Origin: Palleronia abyssalis
Lineage (GTDB): Bacteria; Pseudomonadota; Alphaproteobacteria; Rhodobacterales; Rhodobacteraceae
DNA: 64,000 bases
Direction of reading: 5' to 3'
Assembly: GCF_900302445.1 (NCBI RefSeq)
Contig: NZ_ONZF01000002.1
Span: 124,001 to 188,000 of the forward strand
Shown here: positions 34,804 to 42,297 of the stretch, piece after piece
Numbering within the stretch: position 1 is the first letter of the stretch
Layout: each line of letters begins with the position of its first letter
Notes under the pieces: model-generated
Databases searched by the model: none
Told to the model about the DNA's origin: nothing
The model's input: the letters and a program-made list of their open reading frames with translations, nothing else
Program-made: the position numbers and the translations under genes

Positions 34804-35370
34804 TCATCCCTGCCGGGATTGCGAGGCCGACATCACGGAATCGTTGGTCGTATCTCCGATCACGGGATCCTCGTTCGGGTCGAGGCCCATCAGTTCGGCA
34901 AGCCGCCGGCGCCCCCGGTTGGCGCGACTCTTGATCGTGCCGACGGCGACGCCGCACATCTCGGCCGCCTCCTCGTAGGCAAAGCCGGACGCACCGACCA
35001 GCATCAACGCCTCGCGCTGTTCGTCGGGAAGCTGTTCGAACGCCTTGCGAAAATCGTTCATCGCCAACCGACCGTCATGCGCAGGTCTTTCAGACAAAGA
35101 CGCCGCCATGGCACCGTCGACATCGGCCACCTCGCGCTTCGCCTTACGGCGGATCGAGTAGAATGCATTGCGTTGGATCGTGAAAAGCCACGCGCGCAGG
35201 TTCGTACCTGGTTGGAACTTGTCCATGTTCTTCCAAGCTTTTTCGATCGTATCCTGGACAAGGTCGTCGGCGGCGGCCGAGTTACGGGTAAGGGACATCG
35301 CGAACGCACGCAAAGCACCCAAATGCTCGACCAGTTCTTCCCGCGGGTCGCGGTGGGTCTGGTCAGCCAT
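34804..35370 (-). CDS. ecfG: General stress response ECF sigma factor EcfG
   Basis: A 188-residue ECF sigma factor: region 2 at about 12-80 (AADDLVQDTIEKAWKNMDKF, TNLRAWLFTIQRNAFYS) and region 4 at about 110-165 (FEQLPDEQREALMLV, YEEAAEMCGVAVGTIKSRANRGR). The sequence matches EcfG (sigma EcfG/RpoE2/SigT), held inactive by NepR and released by phosphorylated PhyR. It overlaps nepR by 8 bases, as in other alphaproteobacteria, and should autoregulate through the GGAAC-N17-CGTT promoter upstream of nepR. Confidence 0.96.
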   Translation of the reverse strand: MADQTHRDPREELVEHLGALRAFAMSLTRNSAAADDLVQDTIEKAWKNMDKFQPGTNLRAWLFTIQRNAFYSIRRKAKREVADVDGAMAASLSERPAHDGRLAMNDFRKAFEQLPDEQREALMLVGASGFAYEEAAEMCGVAVGTIKSRANRGRRRLAELMGLDPNEDPVIGDTTNDSVMSASQSRQG

Positions 35371-35533
35371 TCTGATCGCCTTTTCCGTGACCGGTCTTTT
35401 CCTGGGCCTTCAGCCTATCCAGCAGGCTCTTGAAGCGGTCAGGTACGTCATCCTGTTGTTCTTCCATGTAGACGCGGCGCAGATTTTCGTCGATCTGCCG
35501 CATCACGCTCGACGTCTTCTTGTCGTCCGACAT
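35363..35533 (-). CDS. nepR: Anti-sigma factor NepR
   Basis: A 56-residue protein with the diagnostic NepR core VMRQIDENLRRVYMEEQQ followed by DVPDRFKSLLDRLK. NepR binds EcfG under normal growth and switches to PhyR after stress. The ATG of MSDDKKTSS gives the usual short N-terminus; the frame extends 26 codons upstream through the promoter region, which is not credible. It is the first gene of the minus-strand unit. Confidence 0.95.
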   Translation of the reverse strand: MSDDKKTSSVMRQIDENLRRVYMEEQQDDVPDRFKSLLDRLKAQEKTGHGKGDQNG

Positions 35534-35577
35534 TCGGTTCGGTGCCACTTGTTTGTTATGATTTTCTTGCGATCCGG

Positions 35578-35603
35578 GGAACCAACGCCCCGGGGATCCC
35601 GTT
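35578..35603 (+). promoter_or_regulatory. EcfG promoter of phyR
   Basis: Perfect GGAAC-N17-CGTT on the plus strand, the sigma-EcfG consensus. It places the transcript start near 35610, some 36 bases before the phyR ATG. It shares DNA with the minus-strand promoter. Confidence 0.9.
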
Positions 35604-35609
35604 AGTTCC
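35584..35609 (-). promoter_or_regulatory. EcfG promoter of nepR-ecfG
   Basis: Perfect GGAAC-N17-CGTT on the minus strand, interlocked with the phyR promoter so that each -10 element lies one base inside the other's -35 element. It places the start near 35577, about 44 bases before the nepR ATG. Confidence 0.9.
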
Positions 35610-35645
35610 AAAACAATTCCGCGAGTTCAGGGACCAATCAAAAGT

Positions 35646-36470
35646 ATGCAAGCAAGATCAGAGCAGGTCGATCTCTCCGACACCATTGGCGACGAACTGC
35701 CGTATTTGCGTCGCTATGCACGCGCCCTGACCGGGTCGCAACGCACTGGCGACAACTATGCGGCCGCGACGCTCGAAGCAATTCTTCAGGAACCCACGAT
35801 ATTCGAACGCTCGCTGGAGCCGAAAACGGCCCTGTTTCGCGCCTTTCACATGATCTGGTCGACCGCCGGAGCGCCGACCGCCGATACCGAGGACCCGACC
35901 ACCCGACTGGAAAGCAGGGCCCTCGACCATATGGCCGGACTGACCAACAACACCCGCGAGGCTCTTCTTTTGTCCACGATCGAGGGGTTCAACTTCGATG
36001 AGATCGGAAAGATCATGGAGATGGATGGCCAAGAGGCGTCCGCCCTGGTCGATATCGCGATCTCGGAGATGGAGAAATCCATGACTGGCAAAGTGATGAT
36101 CATCGAAGACGAAGCCATCATCGCGATGGATATCCATTCGATCGTGTCCGAAATGGGACACAAGATCACCGGCATTGCCCGAACCCGCGACGCTGCGGTC
36201 GAACTTGGTTCTCGGGATCGGCCGGACCTGATCCTGGCGGACATCCAGCTGGCAGACAACTCGTCCGGCGTAGATGCGGTCAACGATCTTCTCGCCCAGT
36301 TCGGCGACATCCCGGTGATCTTTATCACCGCGTTCCCGGAACGTCTACTGACCGGCGACAAGCCAGAGCCTGCGTTCCTTATCGCCAAACCATACTCGGA
36401 GGAGCAGGTGCGATCGGCGGTGAGTCAGGCGATGTTCTTCTCGTCGACGGAGTCTTTGAAGGGCAAGTGA
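35646..36470 (+). CDS. phyR: General stress response regulator PhyR
   Basis: A 274-residue anti-anti-sigma factor. The N-terminal sigma-like domain (about 10-142) mimics EcfG to capture NepR. The C-terminal receiver (about 148-265) has the acidic pair E154-D155, the phosphoacceptor Asp199 in LILADIQLADNSSG, the threonine in IFITAFPERL and the lysine in LIAKPYS. It is divergent from nepR-ecfG and driven by a perfect EcfG promoter, giving positive feedback. The domain order (output first, receiver last) is specific to PhyR. Confidence 0.97.
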   Translation: MQARSEQVDLSDTIGDELPYLRRYARALTGSQRTGDNYAAATLEAILQEPTIFERSLEPKTALFRAFHMIWSTAGAPTADTEDPTTRLESRALDHMAGLTNNTREALLLSTIEGFNFDEIGKIMEMDGQEASALVDIAISEMEKSMTGKVMIIEDEAIIAMDIHSIVSEMGHKITGIARTRDAAVELGSRDRPDLILADIQLADNSSGVDAVNDLLAQFGDIPVIFITAFPERLLTGDKPEPAFLIAKPYSEEQVRSAVSQAMFFSSTESLKGK

Positions 36471-36494
36471 ACCACGGGTCCAATGCGAAACTAA

Positions 36495-36519
36495 AACGGC
36501 GGGCTTCGGTGCCGCCGTT
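36495..36519 (+). terminator. Terminator after phyR
   Basis: AACGGCGG and CCGCCGTT form an 8-bp stem around a 9-base GC-rich loop containing TTCG, followed by CTTCGTTT, 24 bases after the phyR stop. The remainder of the gap to 36709 shows no gene. Confidence 0.75.
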
Positions 36520-36709
36520 CTTCGTTTATCGGGCAGAGAACGGTCTTTGCAGATACTTCTGCAAGTTGCCCAACCCGGGGCTTAGTTGAGAACTTGCATC
36601 TAACGGTCCGAATAACTTGGCCGCGCCCTCGACGATATTCCGGTAAATCGCTCAAGTCTGGCGGTTACAGATCGGCGACCGGAACAGCCTCGGGTAACCC
36701 CGATCAGGG

Positions 36710-36901
36710 TCAGTCCCGGGAACTTGAATTATCGGAATTGAAATCGTTCGCCGCCCGAACCCCAACCAAGGCCGCAGCGACGCCGAGGAACACGAAAAAC
36801 AATGTCTGGGCCAAACCGGCAACCGGGGTTGCCTGGCCGCCGAAGCCGAAAAGCCCGGCCATCAATGCCACTGCAAAAGAAATGAATGCCCAGTACACCA
36901 T
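36710..36901 (-). CDS. DUF1328 small membrane protein
   Basis: A 63-residue protein with two transmembrane helices: MVYWAFISFAVALMAGLFGFGG (the DUF1328/YtjA signature of W-A-x-x-F then GLLGFGG) and the second helix at about 29-50. The C-terminal tail is polar. Function unknown; relatives are often stress-induced. A GGAAC-N17-CTTT element 36-61 bases upstream (36937-36962, minus strand) is one base short of an EcfG promoter. Confidence 0.85.
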   Translation of the reverse strand: MVYWAFISFAVALMAGLFGFGGQATPVAGLAQTLFFVFLGVAAALVGVRAANDFNSDNSSSRD

Positions 36902-36936
36902 GAGACGTTTTTCCGGTTTATGCTGTTACCTATGGC

Positions 36937-36962
36937 AAAGCAGGTGGGCGGGTCGTGGTTCC
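36937..36962 (-). promoter_or_regulatory. Possible EcfG promoter of the DUF1328 gene (imperfect)
   Basis: GGAAC-N17-CTTT on the minus strand: perfect -35 element, one mismatch in the -10 element. Confidence 0.3.
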
Positions 36963-36997
36963 CAAGCATACGTCAAAAAACGTTCGGTTGGCAAAAT

Positions 36998-37013
36998 GTG
37001 ACCTAGTAGTCAC
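36998..37013 (-). terminator. Weak hairpin at the tamB stop codon
   Basis: GTGAC and GTCAC form a 5-bp stem containing the tamB stop codon, followed on the minus strand by ATTTTGCC. The stem is short, so termination here is only possible. Confidence 0.3.
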
Positions 37014-40000
37014 GTTCGAAGAACACGCCAAGGGAAGTCTCGCCCGAGTTCGACGCGCCCCCGCGCACCGTGATGGAGTCGGTGAGATCGAGGTTAAGGT
37101 TGATCTCGGCGTCGCCTTCCGAATCCACCGTGACGTCCGTATACAGGTTCTCCGAGATGTATGCCCCTGCGCGGACCCCAACATTCCCATCCTCGTCCGT
37201 AGTAAGGTCCAGATCGTCGAGGCCTGTATTATCCCGCAGGGACGAAATGATGCCGATTCCCCCACGGCCGGACAATGTCGCAACCGCATTGGCCAATTGC
37301 GCGGCCTGAAGCGGCGAGATTTGATCGATCGAACGTCCGAACAGAAGGCGGGCGAGCACTTCGTCCTGCGGAAGCTCAGGCTCGGAAGAAAATCGAATGT
37401 CGGGTTCGGTCGCTTCGCCCTCCAGTATGATCAGGACCGTGACGTCATCGGCCTCGGTCCGCGCGACAAGGCGGATCCGAGGAACGAAATCCCCTGCCAA
37501 GGTCGCGCTGCCTTCGGTCAGCACGATACGTTGACCCAGAATATCGAGACGACCGCGGATCAGGTCGAATTGCCCGATAGGAATGACATCCTGCGTCGTG
37601 CCCTGTAGTTCCAGCCGACCGCCGAGTTCAGCGTCCAGCCCACGGCCTCGGATGAAGACCTGATTGTCTGCGACAATGGTCAGATCCAGCGGGAACGCGA
37701 CCCCGCCGCCACCACTTCCGTCAGCGTCGTCTTCGATAAGGTCTGCCTTGACCCGGGTACGGCGAACGTCCGCAGGCTCGTTTACATGCACCAGCCCGTC
37801 GGGGATGGGCCCCGTTGCGCCAAGACCGGTGGAAGGCACGCGGATCTCGGTCTCACCCAAGATAATCGTCCCGCCTATGGTCGCGCCGCCTGCCAGCGAT
37901 CCGTTCAACGTGACCCGCCCATTCGCAGTGGTCCGGTACAAGCGGGGATCCTCGATCACGAGCTGGTTCAACTCGATCCCCAGATCGGCGGCATAACCGG
38001 GTGTGAGGCCGATGGTCCCGGCAAGCCGTAGTGCGCCCCCCTCCTGCTTGTTCGCCGTGACGTTGAGAACCGCCTGACTTCCCTGAAGCTGTGCGGTGCC
38101 ATTGATGTCGTTAAGCACGAATGGGACGCTTGGATCGACCAGCCGTCCTCCCTCGACCGTTATGGTGCCGGACGCGGAAGACGGCTGCAGCGGACCGTTG
38201 AGCCCCAGGTCGAACCGCGCCGTTCCGGTCAGGGCACGATTGCCCAGAAACGGGTTAGCAATCCGCAAGGGGGCGTTCCCGGCCACATCGATATTCGCCC
38301 GGTCGAAGCTTTGTGCGACCGTTCCATCAACCTGCGCCTGGATCCCTTCGGGACCCGTCAGTGCCACGTCGAGAGAAATGTTCGACCCCTGCTGCCCGGC
38401 CCGACCCTGTGCCGTCAACGGCCCGTTCAGGTTCGGAACGAACTGCCCCAGATTGGCCAGCCGGGCGTTGAACGTCAGGTCGCTGGCGCCCCCAAGGATC
38501 GATCCGTTCGCCGTTGCATCAAGGCCGGGTGCGTTCAGATTGAACGTCCGCACGCGGATCGGCGCATTCGGACCGGTCCGCACGGCGCTGGCCTGCAACG
38601 TGGTGGTGCCCCCAGCCAGAAGCTGGTCGGCTTGCGCGATCCCGGTGCGCAGACCATTGGCACGCAGATCGGCGGTCAGGTCAAAGCGACTTGCGTCCAG
38701 CGTTGCGCTGCCGTTCGCCGAAAGGTTGACCGAGCCCGCAAGCGGGCGACCCGCGATGCGGGAAAACCGCGAGAGGTCGGCGGCCCGCACGGTCGCTTCG
38801 CCGTCGAACCGGGGGGTGGCGCCCAGCCCCCCAACCTCGCCCAGCACATCGACGACGGCTCCGGCACCGTCGCCGTCCAGCGAAACTTGCCAAACGTCGC
38901 CCGTCTCTTCCGCAACCAGGGTGACGTCCGCCGGCCCCGAAAGCTCGGGCAGGATATCTGAAAGTTGAGCGACCGAGATATCGGCCTGCACCGCGTTCGC
39001 GCCGTCCCCGCCATAGGTGCCTTGTGCAGTCGCGTTGATCTGCGAATTCCGCAGGATCAATTCGTCCAAGGACAAACGGTCGGCATCCTTCGCACCGTCT
39101 ACGGACAATTGGGTCACGCCCCGGAACAGGCGGTCGAATTCGGCCTGATCGATCGCCAAATCGCGGGTCTGGCCGGTTGCATCGATGCGCGCCTCGGACA
39201 GGTCGAACCGCGCCATGCCTTCGGCCTCCAGATCGACGGCACCGCCCAGATCCCGGTTCGCCAGCGTCGAGAAGACCGACAAATCCGCCACCTCAATCGA
39301 GGCCGCGCCGTCAAATGCCGGAACGTCGTCCAGCCCCGTGATCTGCCCGGCCAGATCGATCAGCGCACCTGCCCCGTCGCCTTCAAGATCGATTTGCCAG
39401 GCATCATCGACTTCCTCTGCGTCCAACGTGATCTCCGCGCGGCCCGACATCTGAGGGACAACGTCCGATAGCTCGGTAAACAAGATGGCTGCGTCGACGG
39501 CATTCTGCCCCGCGCCGCCATAGGTGCCTTCACCCCCGACCCGCACTTGCGGATTCTCCAGGGAAAGCCGTTCGACGAAGATGGTCTCGTCGTTCTTCTC
39601 GGCCGTGATGGCCAGGTCGGTTACGCCTTCGAACAACCGGTCCAGTTCGGGCTGACCGACAGCAAGGTTCCGCGTTTGGCCGGTGGTCGCGATTTCGGCC
39701 TCCGACAGGTTGAAACGGCTGCGGCCGGCGAGATCCAGATCGACGGTGCCCCCAAGCTCACGGTCAGCAAGCGAAGAGAAGACCGAGAGGTCGTCCACCG
39801 AAACCTGCGCCGTGCCTTCGACAAGGGGGGATGCGTCGTCGGCCCGCAGATCAGTCACCGTCGCATCGGCAACAATCCGCGACCCGGCCCCAGTGGCGTC
39901 AAGGTCGACAATCCACCCTTCCTGATCCTCGACCGCGTCCAGCACGATATCCGCCGGGCCCTGCATCTCGGGCACGATCTGCGACAGCTCGTCCAAGGCG

Positions 40001-42285
40001 ATGCGCAGGTCCACCTCGCTTTGACCCGAGGCGATGAAAGCATCGCCGTTTACCGCAATCTGCGGATTCTCGACGCGCAATCCCGGCACGGTGAATTGCG
40101 GGCCTTCGCGCTGAACCTGTGCCTCGATCTGGGTCTCGCCAGACAGAAGGCGGTCGACCTCGTCTTGCCCGATCTCGATATCCGTCATGGAGCCCGACAG
40201 CGCGACATCTGCCTGACGCAAGTTCAGGCGCGATTGCCCACGCGCCGAAAGGTCCACCGATCCGGCAAGCGGACGCCCCAGAATGACGCCGAAATTGGAC
40301 AGATCATCAGCGACAACGCCCAGGTCGAAGATCGCTAGTGGGCTTTCCGCATCGAGCTCTCGGATCGTGGCATCACCGGCGACGGCTGCTTCGGCGCCCT
40401 CGAAGCTCAGGTCGATCCGCCATTCGTCGGCTGGACGTCGTGCGCTTGCCGTTAGGGTGGCCGGACCGCTCAGAGACGGGTCGATCCGGTTCAGATCATC
40501 GATCCGGGCTTCCAGTTCCGCCGTTCCGCCATCGGACGTCAGATCGGCCGAGCCGTCGACGTCGATGGCCTCGTTCTGAAGGGAAAGATCACTGACGCGC
40601 AGACCGGTTTCGTCCCGGTCAGCCTCTAGCTGCAAGAGTGTCGAGCCGGTCAGAAGGGGATCGACCTGGTCGATCCCCAAGGACAGATCCTGCGTGCGGC
40701 CGTCCAAGGTGAGGTCGAACGCCCCTGACAGAGCTTCGGCCGAGAGATCGAGATCGACGGACGCGCCGCCGCCCAGTTGAAGACCGGAAAGCGCCGAGAA
40801 GACCGAGAGATCATCCGCGTCCAACTGCGCCTGAAGCGACAGAGGAACATTTTCGCCGTCCGGGTCAACCTCTCCCTGCCCGTTCAGTGTAAAGCCCACG
40901 CCCGTCAGGCGCAGGACGCTCATCACGATGGGATCGCCGGCTTCGTAGCCAAGTTCGACCCGGCCGGTCAGATCCTCGCCCAGCGCCGCTTCGAGGCCAC
41001 CATCGTCCAGCGCCAGGCCGTTGGCATCGAAGTCGAACCCGGCTTCGATATCCAACGTCTCGCCCGCACCCGAAATGACCCCCGATCCATCCAGCGCCAG
41101 CCGCGCGATCTCGATTCCGGGTTGGTCGAAGTTCTCGACCACGATCTCGCCAGTCCAGGTTTCGCCCTCGCTGGCATCGAAATTGACGTCGAGACCGACG
41201 CGACCGACGCGAATATCGCCACCGACAGGCAGGAGGACGGGCCCGTTTTCCGACGCTATCTCTCCGGTCACGTCGATCAGATCGGGCACACCGTCGGCCC
41301 CGATCGACACCTGGCCCTCGAGGCTTAGCGATTGGGCGGAAAGGTCGAGGCTGTCCAAGCGAAACGCCCCGTCGGGGAAGCGTGCGCCCTCGGCCTGAAG
41401 CTGGACGTTCGGCCCGAAGAAGGGGCGGTAGGTCGGGGCGAACAGGGCGGTCACGTCGCCACCCAGATCGACGGTGAAGCGGTTCGCGCCGTCCACCTCG
41501 TCCAGCGACACGGTGCCTGACAGGCGATCTTCGCCGTCGGTGTCCAGATCGATCTCGGCATCGAAATCCGACAACGGACCCGACCCTTCTACACTGACCG
41601 ACAGCGCGGGCCGTCCGGGCAGATCGATCAGGCTGGCAACGATCCCGTCCGGGCCTTCTTCCAGGCTGACATCGATGGTTAATTCGCGGCTGCCATTCTC
41701 GAAGCTGCCGGCAACCTGGAACACGCCTTCATCGTCCAGACGTTCGGCACGGATGTCGACTTCGCCCTCGCCATCGGCCAACCGGGCCGAGCCTTGCAAG
41801 GACAGAACCGCTTCTTCGCCGAGGACGGTCTGGCCCAACTCGATCCTTTCGGCGTCGATCTGGCCGATCTGGATGGACACCGGCAGTTCGGGCAGGGAGA
41901 ACGGTTGCGCTTCCGGCTGGGGCACGTCCGCCTGTTCTTCGCCTTGGGGCAGGCGCGGCAACAGGATCTCTGCGGCCGCCAGTTCCTCGACCTCGAGGCG
42001 TCCGCGCAAAAGGGCGCTGCGATTCCAGTCCAGCACCGCATCGTTCACGGTCAGCCAGGCGCCTTCCTCGTCCGAGATGACGATTTGGGCCACGCGCGCC
42101 GTGCTTGACAGCGCCCCTTCGAACCCGCGAACCTGCACCTGGAAGCCGTCCGAAGACAGTCGGTCCTCGATCAGGTTTTCAAGAAACCCGCCCCCATCCT
42201 CGTCCGGATCGGGGGTTTCCTGTGCCATGACCGGAAGGACGCCGAGCCCCAGGGACAGAACACAAAGCCGCGTGAACTTGCGCAT
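37003..42285 (-). CDS. tamB: Translocation and assembly module protein TamB, with internal repeats
   Basis: A very large periplasmic protein (1760 residues) that bridges inner and outer membranes and, with TamA, supports outer-membrane protein or lipid transport. A signal sequence (MRKFTRLCVLSLGLGVLPVMA) precedes an extended acidic beta-rich body, and the C-terminal DUF490/TamB domain ends in GGASNSGETSLGVFFERDY, the conserved beta-strand terminus. Five copies of a DLSxFS...LxGxVDL motif recur at about 170-residue spacing (encoded near 40.80, 40.30, 39.79, 39.28 and 38.77 kb). It lies 12 bases after tamA. Confidence 0.93.
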   Translation of the reverse strand: MRKFTRLCVLSLGLGVLPVMAQETPDPDEDGGGFLENLIEDRLSSDGFQVQVRGFEGALSSTARVAQIVISDEEGAWLTVNDAVLDWNRSALLRGRLEVEELAAAEILLPRLPQGEEQADVPQPEAQPFSLPELPVSIQIGQIDAERIELGQTVLGEEAVLSLQGSARLADGEGEVDIRAERLDDEGVFQVAGSFENGSRELTIDVSLEEGPDGIVASLIDLPGRPALSVSVEGSGPLSDFDAEIDLDTDGEDRLSGTVSLDEVDGANRFTVDLGGDVTALFAPTYRPFFGPNVQLQAEGARFPDGAFRLDSLDLSAQSLSLEGQVSIGADGVPDLIDVTGEIASENGPVLLPVGGDIRVGRVGLDVNFDASEGETWTGEIVVENFDQPGIEIARLALDGSGVISGAGETLDIEAGFDFDANGLALDDGGLEAALGEDLTGRVELGYEAGDPIVMSVLRLTGVGFTLNGQGEVDPDGENVPLSLQAQLDADDLSVFSALSGLQLGGGASVDLDLSAEALSGAFDLTLDGRTQDLSLGIDQVDPLLTGSTLLQLEADRDETGLRVSDLSLQNEAIDVDGSADLTSDGGTAELEARIDDLNRIDPSLSGPATLTASARRPADEWRIDLSFEGAEAAVAGDATIRELDAESPLAIFDLGVVADDLSNFGVILGRPLAGSVDLSARGQSRLNLRQADVALSGSMTDIEIGQDEVDRLLSGETQIEAQVQREGPQFTVPGLRVENPQIAVNGDAFIASGQSEVDLRIALDELSQIVPEMQGPADIVLDAVEDQEGWIVDLDATGAGSRIVADATVTDLRADDASPLVEGTAQVSVDDLSVFSSLADRELGGTVDLDLAGRSRFNLSEAEIATTGQTRNLAVGQPELDRLFEGVTDLAITAEKNDETIFVERLSLENPQVRVGGEGTYGGAGQNAVDAAILFTELSDVVPQMSGRAEITLDAEEVDDAWQIDLEGDGAGALIDLAGQITGLDDVPAFDGAASIEVADLSVFSTLANRDLGGAVDLEAEGMARFDLSEARIDATGQTRDLAIDQAEFDRLFRGVTQLSVDGAKDADRLSLDELILRNSQINATAQGTYGGDGANAVQADISVAQLSDILPELSGPADVTLVAEETGDVWQVSLDGDGAGAVVDVLGEVGGLGATPRFDGEATVRAADLSRFSRIAGRPLAGSVNLSANGSATLDASRFDLTADLRANGLRTGIAQADQLLAGGTTTLQASAVRTGPNAPIRVRTFNLNAPGLDATANGSILGGASDLTFNARLANLGQFVPNLNGPLTAQGRAGQQGSNISLDVALTGPEGIQAQVDGTVAQSFDRANIDVAGNAPLRIANPFLGNRALTGTARFDLGLNGPLQPSSASGTITVEGGRLVDPSVPFVLNDINGTAQLQGSQAVLNVTANKQEGGALRLAGTIGLTPGYAADLGIELNQLVIEDPRLYRTTANGRVTLNGSLAGGATIGGTIILGETEIRVPSTGLGATGPIPDGLVHVNEPADVRRTRVKADLIEDDADGSGGGGVAFPLDLTIVADNQVFIRGRGLDAELGGRLELQGTTQDVIPIGQFDLIRGRLDILGQRIVLTEGSATLAGDFVPRIRLVARTEADDVTVLIILEGEATEPDIRFSSEPELPQDEVLARLLFGRSIDQISPLQAAQLANAVATLSGRGGIGIISSLRDNTGLDDLDLTTDEDGNVGVRAGAYISENLYTDVTVDSEGDAEINLNLDLTDSITVRGGASNSGETSLGVFFERDY

Positions 42286-42297
42286 GGTGAGGTTCCC

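Noticed and set aside
37003-42285. RTX or adhesin secreted by the type I system at 2.5-5.5 kb
   Set aside because: The repeats are not glycine-aspartate nonapeptides, the protein has the TamB C-terminus and a signal peptide, and tamA is directly upstream.
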